Positions 19,291 through 27,829 of a stretch of DNA of 64,000 nt are shown here, in pieces. A program made the translations under genes and the position numbers. The notes beneath the pieces were generated by a model, which was given only the letters and a program-made list of their open reading frames with translations, was not told the origin of the DNA and searched no databases. How positions within the stretch are numbered: the stretch's first letter is position 1; the number at the start of each line of letters is the position of its first letter. This stretch comes from Corynebacterium atypicum (lineage in GTDB: Bacteria > Actinomycetota > Actinomycetes > Mycobacteriales > Mycobacteriaceae): the NCBI RefSeq assembly GCF_000732945.1, contig NZ_CP008944.1, forward strand, positions 1,727,784 to 1,791,783, in the 5' to 3' direction.

Positions 19291-21204
19291 GTGACCCACG
19301 CTGCCCTACCTTTTTCACCTACGGTTACCCATCCTGTTGACCGCGTGCCACCCGCCGGGAAACTGGCCGCGCTCGGCCTGCAGCATGTGCTCGCCTTCTA
19401 CGCGGGCGCGGTGATCGTCCCGCTGCTGATCGCCTCCTCGCTGAAGCTGGACACCGCGACCACCGTCCACCTCATCAACGCCGATCTGCTGACCTGCGGG
19501 TTGGCCACCATCATCCAGTCGGTGGGCGTGGGCAAGCACGTCGGCGTGCGGCTGCCGATCATCCAAGGCGTGACCACCACCGCCGTGGCCCCGATCATCG
19601 CCGTCGGGCTAGGGGTAACCGACGGCAAAGGCGGCGTCGAGTCGCTGCCTACGGTCTACGGGGCGATCATCGTCGCAGGACTGTTCACCTTCTTTATCAC
19701 CCCCGTCTTCGCCCGACTGCTCAAGTTTTTCCCGCCGGTGGTGACGGGCACCGTGCTCTTGGTCATGGGTACCTCCCTGCTGGCAGTGTCGACGAACGAC
19801 TTTGTCAACTACGCCGAGTCCACCCCCAGCGGGCGCGACCTCGCCTACGGGTTTGGCACCTTCCTCGTCATCGTGCTCGCCCAGCGCTTTTTGCGCGGTT
19901 TCTTAGGCACCCTATCGATCCTCATCGGGCTCGTCGGGGGCACCGTGGTCGCGCTGCTGCTCGGCGACGCGAACCTCGACGCCGTGGGGGAGGCCGCCGC
20001 CTTCGGGGTGACCACCCCCTTCTACTTTGGCCTGCCGCGGTTCGACGCGATGGCCTGCATCTCACTGATCATCGTCATGATGATCACCATGGTGGAGACC
20101 ACAGGGGACGTGTTCGCCACCGGAGAGATTGTCGGCCGCCGGATTCGCCGCAGCGACGTCGCCCGGGCCATCCGCGCCGACGGCCTGTCCACCACCCTGG
20201 GCGGGGTACTCAACTCCTTTCCGTACACCTGCTTCGCCCAGAACGTCGGCCTGGTGCGCATCACCGGCGTTAAGTCCCGCTGGGTGGCCGTAGCCGCTGC
20301 GGGCATCATGATCGTTTTGGGTCTGCTGCCTAAGGCGGGGGCGGTGGTCGCCTCCATCCCGGCGCCGGTGCTGGGCGCGGCGTCGCTCATGCTCTTCGCC
20401 AACGTCGCCTGGGTGGGCATGCAGACCATCGGCAAGGCAGACATGTCCGATAACCGCAACTCGGTGATCGTCACCGCCTCGCTCAGCATGGCGATGCTCA
20501 TCACCTTCCGCCCGGACATCGCCGACGTGCTGCCGCAGTGGGCGCAGACCTTCTTTTCCTCGGGTATGTCCACTGGGGCGATCACCGCGATTCTGCTCAA
20601 CCTGCTCTTCTTCCACGTGGGCAAGCAGGCGGGCGGGTCCGTCGCCGGCGGCTATACGCTCGCGCAGATCAACGAGTTCGGCCGCGAGGAGTTCGTCGAT
20701 ACTTTTTCCGGCCTGTTTAACAACAAGACCTGGCCGCTCGAGGTCACCTGGGAGTCCCGCCCGTTCCGCTCGGTGGACACGCTGCGCGAGGCGCTCCAGG
20801 TGGCGGTGCTTTCCGCGCCCAGCACGCAGCGCGAGGAACTCATCCACGACTACCCGGATATGGCCGAGCTGCTCTTGATCGGCGACGAAGAATCGCGCGA
20901 GATATCCCAGGACCGCGGCTCGATGGCGCTCGGGGACATCGACGACGTCGACGCGGAGAAGCTGCGCCGAATCTCAGCCGAGTACCGCGAGCGCTTCGGC
21001 ATGCCCTTCGTCGCCTTCTTAGACACGACCGACTCCGTCGAAGACGTCATCCGCTCCGGGGTCCGCCGGCTCGCCAACTCGGACGAGCAAGAGCATCGGG
21101 TGGCGCTCAGCGAGATCGTGGAGATCGCCGGGGACCGCTTCGATATCCTGCTCGCCGACGCGAACCCAGTGCGTTCGAGCTGGCAGCGCGGGTTTACCGC
21201 CTAG
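19291..21204 (+). CDS. Nucleobase:cation symporter-2 permease fused to an OHCU-decarboxylase-like domain
   Basis: Residues 1-460 are an NCS2/SLC23 uracil-xanthine-urate permease: LQHVLAFYAGAVIVPLL, LPIIQGVTTTAVAPI, FPYTCFAQNVGLVRITGVKSRWV. Residues 465-637 resemble OHCU decarboxylase, the last step of the urate-to-allantoin route, with EYRERFGMPFVAF and VRRLANSDEQEHRVALSEI typical of that fold. The catalytic HPD motif reads YPDM here (Tyr521), with a His only at 519, so activity is doubtful. The GTG at 19291 is chosen over upstream TTG/ATG frames because the family N-terminus starts there. No RBS is visible. It likely imports urate or xanthine. No other purine catabolism genes are near. Confidence 0.88.
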   Translation: MTHAALPFSPTVTHPVDRVPPAGKLAALGLQHVLAFYAGAVIVPLLIASSLKLDTATTVHLINADLLTCGLATIIQSVGVGKHVGVRLPIIQGVTTTAVAPIIAVGLGVTDGKGGVESLPTVYGAIIVAGLFTFFITPVFARLLKFFPPVVTGTVLLVMGTSLLAVSTNDFVNYAESTPSGRDLAYGFGTFLVIVLAQRFLRGFLGTLSILIGLVGGTVVALLLGDANLDAVGEAAAFGVTTPFYFGLPRFDAMACISLIIVMMITMVETTGDVFATGEIVGRRIRRSDVARAIRADGLSTTLGGVLNSFPYTCFAQNVGLVRITGVKSRWVAVAAAGIMIVLGLLPKAGAVVASIPAPVLGAASLMLFANVAWVGMQTIGKADMSDNRNSVIVTASLSMAMLITFRPDIADVLPQWAQTFFSSGMSTGAITAILLNLLFFHVGKQAGGSVAGGYTLAQINEFGREEFVDTFSGLFNNKTWPLEVTWESRPFRSVDTLREALQVAVLSAPSTQREELIHDYPDMAELLLIGDEESREISQDRGSMALGDIDDVDAEKLRRISAEYRERFGMPFVAFLDTTDSVEDVIRSGVRRLANSDEQEHRVALSEIVEIAGDRFDILLADANPVRSSWQRGFTA

Positions 21205-21254
21205 GGGCAAGCCAGCACATTCCGGCGGTGCCGTGGCGGTGCGGGGCGCGGCCC

Positions 21255-21260
21255 TATAAT
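21255..21260 (+). promoter_or_regulatory. panB: Consensus -10 box (TATAAT) of a leaderless panBC transcript
   Basis: A perfect TATAAT lies 8 nt before the panB ATG and no SD sequence intervenes, so transcription probably starts at or just before the ATG. No TTGACA-like -35 was seen. This is the strongest -10 box in the window. Confidence 0.6.
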
Positions 21261-21268
21261 TCCGGGAT

Positions 21269-22168
21269 ATGCACGGCATTGATGTCAAGCGGGTGCGCAC
21301 CCGCCACCTCGCCCAGGCCAAGGCCCAGGGCACCAAAATTACCGCTCTGACCAGCTACGATGCCCTTTCGGCGGCGATTTTCGACGCCGCCGGCATCGAC
21401 TTCCTCCTCGTTGGCGATTCGGCGGCGAACGTCGTCTTAGGCCACAAGTCCACCCTGTCCATCTCGCTGGACGAGATGATCGTCTTCGCCCGCGCCGTGG
21501 CCGGGGCCACCTCCCGGGCCTTCGTCGTGTGCGACCTGCCCTTCGGCTCCTACGAGGAGAGCCCCGAGCAAGCAGTGCGCTCTTCGGTGCGGCTGCTCAA
21601 AGAGACCGGGGTCGCCGCAGTCAAGATCGAAGGCGGCGCGCAGATGGCGCCGACCATCCGGAAGATCGTCGACGCCGGCGTGCCGGTGGTCGCCCACATC
21701 GGATTCACCCCGCAGTCCGAGCACGCGCTCGGCGGCTTCGTGGTGCAGGGCCGCGGCAGCGCCCGCGAGCAGTTGCTTGCCGACGCCGCGGCGGTTGCTG
21801 CGGCTGGGGCGTGCGCCGTTGTCCTCGAGATGGTCCCCGCCGAGCTCGCCACCCAGGTCACCCGCGAGGTAGAGATCCCCACGATCGGGATTGGCGCAGG
21901 TTCCGGCTGCGACGGGCAGATCCTGGTGTGGACTGACGCCTTCGGGCTCAGCCAGGGCCGTAAGCCGCGCTTCGTCCGCGAGTTCGCCCACCTGGGCGAC
22001 GCGCTGGCTAAGGCCGCCCGCGCCTACGCAGCGGAAGTCGAGGCCGGGACGTTTCCCGCCTCCGCGGAAAGCTTCGACGACCCGCAGGCTGGCGCGTGCG
22101 CCCCAGCGCGCGAAGAAGCCGCGCCTTACCAGTCTGCGCCCGCGGCGCAGGAGAAAGGACAGGACTAA
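21269..22168 (+). CDS. panB: 3-methyl-2-oxobutanoate (ketopantoate) hydroxymethyltransferase
   Basis: PanB transfers a hydroxymethyl group from 5,10-methylene-THF to alpha-ketoisovalerate, the first step of pantothenate synthesis. The TIM-barrel protein shows the metal ligands Asp50 (LVGDSAANV) and Asp89 (VCDLPFGSY) and the catalytic Glu121 in VKIEGG. It has 299 residues, slightly long because of a C-terminal Ala-rich tail. Its stop shares one base with the panC ATG (TAATG), so the two are coupled as in other corynebacteria. It looks intact. Confidence 0.95.
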   Translation: MHGIDVKRVRTRHLAQAKAQGTKITALTSYDALSAAIFDAAGIDFLLVGDSAANVVLGHKSTLSISLDEMIVFARAVAGATSRAFVVCDLPFGSYEESPEQAVRSSVRLLKETGVAAVKIEGGAQMAPTIRKIVDAGVPVVAHIGFTPQSEHALGGFVVQGRGSAREQLLADAAAVAAAGACAVVLEMVPAELATQVTREVEIPTIGIGAGSGCDGQILVWTDAFGLSQGRKPRFVREFAHLGDALAKAARAYAAEVEAGTFPASAESFDDPQAGACAPAREEAAPYQSAPAAQEKGQD

Positions 22169-23016
22169 TGGCCCAGGCCGCCCACACGCCCGAGGAGCTG
22201 CGCGCGGTGTTATCCGGGTTGTGCGCCCCGGGTAAGACGGTAGGGCTCGTGCCCACAATGGGCGCGCTGCACGCCGGCCACGCCCGGCTGGTCGAGCTCG
22301 CCCGGAAAGAAAACGACGTGGTCGTCGCGTCGGTGTTCGTCAACCTGCTGCAGTTTAGCCAGCTTGGCGATTGCGCCGACTTCCGCGACTACCCGCGCGA
22401 CGAGGCCGCGGACGTCGCGTTCCTCGACTCCCGCGGGGTGGACGTCATCTTCGCTCCCACAACGCAGGCCATGTACCCCGACGGCGTCCCCCAGATCTGG
22501 GTGCGCACCGGCCGGATGGGCGAGGTGCTCGAAGGGGCCAGCCGACCCGGGCACTTCGACGGCGTGGCCACCGTGGTAACCAAGCTGATGAGCCTCGTCC
22601 GGCCCACGCGGGCCTACTTCGGGCAGAAGGACGCCCAGCAGGTGGCGATCGTGCACCGTATGGTAGCCGACCTCAACCTGGGGGTGGAGATTCGCGCCGT
22701 GCCCATCGTGCGCGCCGCCGACGGACTCGCCGAGTCCAGCCGCAACCAGCACCTGTCCGCCACCGACCGCGAGCACGCGCTCGCGCTGCATCGCGCGTTA
22801 TTTAGACTGCGCGAGCAGGCCGGGCGCGGGGCGCGCCCGGACCTAGCCGGCGAGCGCGCCCGGCTGGCCGCCGCGGACGGGATCGACCTCGACTACCTGG
22901 TCATCGTGGACCCGAGCACCTTCGCCGAGGACCCGGACGGCAGCCTCGCGTTGGTGGCCGCCCGGGTGGGAACAACCCGGCTGATCGACAACGCGGTCCT
23001 GCGGGCTGCTCCTTAA
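22168..23016 (+). CDS. panC: Pantothenate synthetase (pantoate-beta-alanine ligase)
   Basis: PanC joins pantoate and beta-alanine with ATP via pantoyl-adenylate. The nucleotide site [11 protein letters not shown] (His35, His38) and the later motif [15 protein letters not shown] mark the family. The length, 282 residues, is normal. The pantoate-binding stretch usually reads NPLQF; here it is [14 protein letters not shown], an unusual Pro to Leu change with local divergence. The ATG at 22168 overlaps the panB stop, and GAGAAAGGA is a good ribosome binding site inside the end of panB. It lies convergent with the nucleoside hydrolase gene. Confidence 0.94.
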   Translation: MAQAAHTPEELRAVLSGLCAPGKTVGLVPTMGALHAGHARLVELARKENDVVVASVFVNLLQFSQLGDCADFRDYPRDEAADVAFLDSRGVDVIFAPTTQAMYPDGVPQIWVRTGRMGEVLEGASRPGHFDGVATVVTKLMSLVRPTRAYFGQKDAQQVAIVHRMVADLNLGVEIRAVPIVRAADGLAESSRNQHLSATDREHALALHRALFRLREQAGRGARPDLAGERARLAAADGIDLDYLVIVDPSTFAEDPDGSLALVAARVGTTRLIDNAVLRAAP

Positions 23017-23960
23017 GCCGCCTCGAGCCGCTTCACGGCGTCGATAACCAGGTCCCAGAACCCGCGGTGGTCGAGCTCGAAGGCGGCGGCGGTGTGGCAG
23101 TCTTCCGGCGCCGGGCTACGCAGGTCCGCGACCGTCATGCCCAGCGTCAGCTCGCCGCGCAACTCCACGTCGAGCGGCACCTTCTTCGTCTTCACCACGT
23201 TGGGGTCGATGAGGTAGGCCACCGTGCACGGATCGTGCACCGGCGGATCGTCAAAGCCCTGGGCCTCCTTGTAAGACTCCCTAAAGTAGCCGAACAGGCC
23301 CACCACGAAGTCGCCCACGGTAGAGCCAAGGCCTTGAACTCGGCCTCGATCTCTCGGGTCGCGAGCGCCTGGTGGGTCAGGTCGAGGCCCACCATCACGA
23401 CCGGCCAGGGTTCGTTGAAGACGATGTGCGCGGCCTCCGGGTCGATGATGATGTTGAACTCGGCCGTGGCGGACCAGTTGCCCACGTGCACCCCGCCGCC
23501 CATGAGCACGACCTCTGCGACGCGCTCGACGATGCGCGGCTCCTTGCGCACGGCCAAGGCGATGTTGGTCAGCGGGCCGGTGGGCACGAGTGTGACCGTT
23601 CCCGGCTCCTCGCGCATGATCGTCTCAATGATGAAGTCCACGGCGTGGCCCTCGGCGACCTGAACGGTCGGCTCCGGCAGCGTGAAGCCCTTGATCTCCA
23701 TGCCGGTCTCGCCGTGAATGTTCTCGGCTACCTCGACCTCCTTGACCAGCGGCCGCGTCGCGCCAGCGTGCAGGGGGGACGTCGGTGATACCCGCGACGG
23801 TCATGACCTGGCGGGCGTTGTAGGTGACCTTCTGCAGCGTCTGGTTGCCGCCGACGGTGGTCACACCGATGAGCTCGATCTCGGGGTTGCCGGCGGCGAG
23901 CAAGATGGCCACCGCGTCGTCGTGTCCGGGATCGCAGTCCAGGATGATCTTTTTGGTCAT
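23013..23960 (-). pseudogene. Inosine-uridine-preferring nucleoside hydrolase, two frameshifts
   Basis: This family hydrolyses ribonucleosides to base and ribose. The Ca2+ site motif DCDPGHDDA sits at residues 8-16, VTLVPTGPLTNIALA mid-protein and NIIIDPEAAHIVF further on. The frame breaks at 23773-23778, where a G6 (C6 on the coding strand) should be five, and at 23326-23327, where a G is missing before the segment STVGDFVVGLFGYF. Correcting both gives a continuous protein of about 315 residues. GAAAGGACC precedes the ATG. An MFS carrier gene lies upstream, separated by a terminator, suggesting a nucleoside uptake and salvage pair similar to UriT/UriH. Confidence 0.8.
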
Positions 23961-23996
23961 CTGGGGTCCTTTCGGGTCAGGTTTTGGGTTTTTTTT

Positions 23997-24022
23997 AAAA
24001 AAAAAGCGGCCTGGCTTGGCCG
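23997..24022 (-). terminator. Rho-independent terminator after the MFS gene
   Basis: On the minus strand a CGGCC/GGCCG stem with a 6-nt loop is followed by C and then nine T. This is a canonical intrinsic terminator placed between the MFS gene and the nucleoside hydrolase gene, which therefore probably has its own promoter or depends on readthrough. Confidence 0.75.
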
Positions 24023-24029
24023 TGTCGCC

Positions 24030-25545
24030 TTAGTCCACGCGTGCCTGCGCGGCGTTGTCGCTGAGCTGCTCGGGCCGCGGGATAAAAAAGGACATCGCAA
24101 ACGCCACAACGAGGAAGATCACGCCGGTGAGTATCCCCCCCCCCCCCAGAGTAACCCGCCGCGGTCGCGGTGGTGGCCCCGTCGGCCCCGGTGTCCGAGA
24201 GCGCGGTGAGAACCGCGAAGAGCACGGCAAAGGACAGGCCTGCGCCCAGGTTGAACGCGGCGGCGTTCATTCCCGGCAGGTAGCCCGGGTTGTCCGCGGG
24301 GCTCAACACGATGCCAAGCCCGTTGAGCATGATGTTGGAGATACCGGCGTAGGTGACACCGACAAAGACGGAGACAAACAAGAGCGTCCACGGGGAGGTG
24401 TGGCCCACCACCCACACGCCAACACCTAGCCCGAGTACGCTGCCAATCAGGCCTACCTGGAGGATCGCGCGGTAGCCGAACTTGCCGGCGAGCGCACCGG
24501 CGACAGGGCCGAAGACCAGCCCGGCGAGCGCGTAGGGGGTCAGCGTGACCCAAGAAACGGTGTCCGCGTCCAGGCCGGCGCCCACGTTCGCATCTTGGCC
24601 CAGGTTGGGGATGAGGCCGTTCATCACCGCGAAGACACCGGTCATGGTGAGCAGCGTGGTGGTCAGCAGCGCCCAGGTGCGCCGCTGGCGCAGGTATTCC
24701 ACGGGCACCAACGGGTGGGTGACCTTCTTCTCCACGTTCCAGAACGCCACCGCGGCGCCGGCTCCGACGACGAGTAGGACGATCACGATCAGCCAGTTGG
24801 CGTCGCCGAGCTTGCCCGCCTCGTTGAAGGCGGTCAACAAGGCGGCGAGCGCGATGACAGCGGGGAGGACGCCGGCCCAGTCCATCTTCGGGGTCTCGAT
24901 GGCCGTGGATTCCACGGTGGCCACGCGCACGGCGACGACGGCGAGACCTGCGATCACGGCCATCACCCAGAACAACGAGCGGAAGCCAAAGTTCGAGGCC
25001 AGCCAGCCGCCGGCCAGCGCGTCCACGCCGGCGATGCCGCCGTTGACGCTGGTGATGATGGCCATCAGGAAGGCATACTGCTTCTCATTGGGCACCTGCA
25101 CGCGCAGCATGATCAGCGCCATCGGCACGGTGGGCCCGGCCACGCCCTGGATCACGCGGGCGAGGAAGAGCACGGTCACGTTCGGCGCGAGCGCGGCGAC
25201 CACGCAGCCGAGGAACATCACGGCCATCATGCCGACGAGCACTTTGCGTCGGCCGATGAGGTCTGCCCAGCGGGGCAGGAAGAGGGAGAACAATGCCGCC
25301 GCGGTGAAAAATGCAGTTTGGGTCAGCCCGATTTGAGCCGCGGTGGCGTCCAGCTCCTTTTCCATGGTCGCCAGCGCCGGCGACAGCATCGAGGCGTTGA
25401 GCTGGAAGGCGAATACGGCCACCATGAGGACGGCTACGAGGGTGGCGGCTGCGCCCGCGGATACTGTGGGGGAATCCCCTGGCGCGTGGTCCACGCGCGC
25501 ATCCGCCGGCGAATCCGCGCCGGCAGGCTGTTGGTTCTGAGACAT
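24030..25545 (-). CDS. MFS transporter, candidate nucleoside carrier, C-terminal frameshift in poly-G
   Basis: This is a DHA2-like major facilitator protein with 12 or more hydrophobic helices and the motif DLIGRRKVL after helix 2. Near the C-terminus the coding strand has thirteen consecutive G (24135-24147). As read, the frame runs past into a basic, unconvincing tail to 23995. With twelve G it continues ILTGVIFLVVAFAMSFFIP, a normal final helix, and stops at 24030, so I take that end. The extra base may be a sequencing error or slippage. The neighbouring nucleoside hydrolase suggests a nucleoside substrate, by context only. The terminator at 23997-24022 fits the 24030 end. Confidence 0.8.
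24135..24147. repeat. 13-base C homopolymer (poly-G on the coding strand)
   Basis: This is the longest homopolymer in the window and lies inside the MFS gene just before its last helix. The current length puts that helix out of frame, while twelve bases restore it. It is either a basecalling error or a slippery tract. Confidence 0.9.
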
Positions 25546-25765
25546 CGTCGGTTTTCTTGAGTCATGCGGCCGCGGAACCGTCGCGGCTGGATCACGGTGC
25601 CGCGGCGACGGTCGGTGGTGGTCAAACTTTTAATCTATGTCGGATCCATATTTTCGTTGCCCCACATACTAGTTGAGCCAGCCGTGCGCCTTTGTACCTC
25701 GTTCCCGCGCCGGTTACCCCCCATAAAGCCCGCCCCGCCCACGGGCGCAGTCCGGCGCGAACGCG

Positions 25766-26749
25766 CTAGACCCGGACGGGCTGCTTCGCCGCGGCCGCCG
25801 GCAGCGGGCGCCTGCGCATCAAGGCAGCGTAGATGGCGCCAGTGATGTTGTGGAGCACGGCTGCCACCGCGCCGGGAAGTGCGGCCTCGGGCGCAAAGAA
25901 CTTCGCGCTCATCCCGGAGGCGAGCCCGGCCGACTGAGTGCCGATCTCGGTGGCCAGGGTGCGGTTGATCGGCTCCGGCAGGCGGAAGACCTTCCCGGTG
26001 AGGTAGCCCAGCAGGTAGCCGAGGACGTTGTGGGCGAACACGGCCACGAAGAGCGCGACCCCGACGCTGGCGAGGAGGTCCGCACTTTTGGCCACGGTGC
26101 CGAAGACCACTCCACCGATGCCCACGATAGAGACCACGGGCAGCACCGGCAGGATCTTGTCCACGAACGCGTTAGCGTAGGTGCGCAGGAGCAGCCCGGC
26201 GATCACCGGCACCAGCACGGTCTGCACCAGGCTGAGCGCCATGGCCGAGGCGTTGACATCGGTGCGGGTTCCGGCCAGCAGGAGCATCAGGATCGGCGTC
26301 ATGATCGGCGAGACGAGTGTGGATACGCTCGTCATGGCGATCGATACCGCCACGTCGCCCTTCGCCAGGTAGGCGATCACGTTCGAGGAGGTGCCGCCCG
26401 GCACGGAGCCCAGCATGTACAGCCCGACGGCCACGGCCGGGTCCAGCTTCATCACGTGGGCGACGAGGAAGGCCAGGGCCGGCATGATGACGAACTGGGC
26501 GACGACCCCGATGAAGACGGGGGCGGGCTTGCGTGCGATGACCTTGAAGTCCGGGATGGTGATGGTCAGCCCCATCGAGAACATGATGACCATCAAAAAG
26601 ATCGTGATGTAATTCGTCAGCGGCACGAACGGCGCCGGAAACAAGAAGGCGATGATGGTCCCGGCGAGGATGAAAAGCGGAAAGCCGAGGACGACGAGCC
26701 GAGCCGAGCCGTCGCCGGTCTCGCGGGGATCCACGTTGGTTTGCGTCAT
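25766..26749 (-). CDS. Bile acid:sodium symporter (BASS) family transporter
   Basis: The 327-residue membrane protein has about ten helices and the BASS signature LGSVPGGTSSNVIAYLAKGD, which carries the Na+-coordinating residues in the crossover helix. ATEIGTQSAGL is the second conserved element. Such proteins import keto acids, pantothenate precursors or similar organic anions rather than bile acids in most bacteria; the substrate here is unknown. It is transcribed from a well-formed promoter at 26805-26833, divergent from the PTS genes. It looks intact. Confidence 0.87.
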   Translation of the reverse strand: MTQTNVDPRETGDGSARLVVLGFPLFILAGTIIAFLFPAPFVPLTNYITIFLMVIMFSMGLTITIPDFKVIARKPAPVFIGVVAQFVIMPALAFLVAHVMKLDPAVAVGLYMLGSVPGGTSSNVIAYLAKGDVAVSIAMTSVSTLVSPIMTPILMLLLAGTRTDVNASAMALSLVQTVLVPVIAGLLLRTYANAFVDKILPVLPVVSIVGIGGVVFGTVAKSADLLASVGVALFVAVFAHNVLGYLLGYLTGKVFRLPEPINRTLATEIGTQSAGLASGMSAKFFAPEAALPGAVAAVLHNITGAIYAALMRRRPLPAAAAKQPVRV

Positions 26750-26804
26750 GATGGTCGCCTTCTTTCCCTGGGGCGCTTGAGGTCGCGTTCAGCTGAGATA
26801 CAGG

Positions 26805-26833
26805 ATTATATCCAGGAATATCTTATGCACCAA
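26805..26833 (-). promoter_or_regulatory. Sigma-A-type promoter of the BASS gene
   Basis: On the minus strand TTGGTG (26833-26828) and TATAAT (26810-26805) are separated by exactly 17 nt, giving a leader of about 50 nt before the ATG at 26749. The -10 box lies inside an 11-bp inverted repeat (GGATTATATCC on the plus strand), so a regulator could block it there. Confidence 0.6.
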
Positions 26834-26947
26834 AACTACTGTCTTATTTTATGGGACGAGGGGTCAGAACCTCCTTCCGTGCACTACCCGAGCCATATGA
26901 CGCAGCTCATAGCCAGCTGTGCGTCACTCTTCTTTAAGCTCAATGGC

Positions 26948-27769
26948 ATGACAACGCTTAGCCAATTGCTCGATCCCCGAGCCATCGCCCTGGACCAATC
27001 GGCCGAATCCTGGCAAGACGCCGTGCGAGCCGCGGGCGCACTTCTCACCGACTCCGGCGTGGCCACCAGCGCCTACACGGAAGCCATGATCGCCACCGTC
27101 GAAGACAAAGGCCCCTATATCGTCATCGCTCCGGGCTTCGCCTTCGCCCACGCGCGCCCGAACGAGGCCGTGCACAACACCGGGATGTCCTGGCTAACGC
27201 TGCGCGAGCCAGTCGCCTTCGGCCACCCCACCAACGACCCGGTCTCGCTCGTCGTCGCGCTCGCCGCAACCGACGACAAACAGCACACCCAGGCCATGGC
27301 GCAGCTGGCCAAGCTCTTAGGCAACAAGCGCAAGCGCGAACTCCTCGACGCCGCGACGACCCCAGAGGAAGTCATGCGCATCATTGCCGACGCCGCGCCG
27401 GCCCAAGCCGCGGCGAGCACCGCGGCGTCAGCAAACGCGACGAGCCAGCCGCCCGCCACCGGTTCCACCACCCGCGACAAGATCCTCACCGTCTGCGGCA
27501 ACGGGCTGGGCACCTCCCTGTTCCTCAAAAACACGCTCGAAGAAGTGCTGGACCACTGGGGCTGGCAGGGGCTGATCACCGTGGAGGCGACCGACACCAT
27601 CTCTGCGAAAGGAAAAGCCAAGGAGGCGGACCTCATCATGACCTCCGGTGAGATCGCTTGCACCCTGGGCGATCTCGGCATTCCCGTCTGCGTGATTGAG
27701 AACTTCACCTCCAAAGCCGAAATCGATCACGCCCTGCGCGAGCTCTACGACCTCGACTCGCTGGCATAG
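26948..27769 (+). CDS. PTS EIIA-EIIB protein of the ascorbate/galactitol type
   Basis: Residues 1-150 are an EIIA domain of the mannitol/ascorbate class with phospho-acceptor His68 in FAHARP. After an Ala/Thr-rich linker, residues 175-273 are an EIIB domain with Cys183 in ILTVCGNGLGTS. The domain order EIIA-EIIB and the UlaA-type EIIC downstream indicate a complete sugar-specific PTS cascade taking phosphate from HPr. The frame is open far upstream as an antisense shadow of the BASS gene, so I take the ATG that begins the conserved EIIA, MTTLSQLLDP. No strong SD is visible. The substrate is ascorbate or a similar compound by family, not proved. Confidence 0.87.
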   Translation: MTTLSQLLDPRAIALDQSAESWQDAVRAAGALLTDSGVATSAYTEAMIATVEDKGPYIVIAPGFAFAHARPNEAVHNTGMSWLTLREPVAFGHPTNDPVSLVVALAATDDKQHTQAMAQLAKLLGNKRKRELLDAATTPEEVMRIIADAAPAQAAASTAASANATSQPPATGSTTRDKILTVCGNGLGTSLFLKNTLEEVLDHWGWQGLITVEATDTISAKGKAKEADLIMTSGEIACTLGDLGIPVCVIENFTSKAEIDHALRELYDLDSLA

Positions 27770-27829
27770 CAGCGTGTGCCTGCCCGGGCGACCGCTCACC
27801 TACTGATTTACCAACGCAAGGAGCTTGCT

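Noticed and set aside
23989-24005. T-run followed by A-run as an unusual AT-rich element
   Set aside because: The A-run (T on the minus strand) is the tail of the MFS terminator. The adjacent T-run probably serves as its mirror on the other side or is noise.
25850-26947. 366 extra codons in frame upstream of the EIIAB start
   Set aside because: They are antisense to the BASS transporter gene, rich in His, Gly and Arg, and not protein-like. The conserved EIIA begins at 26948.
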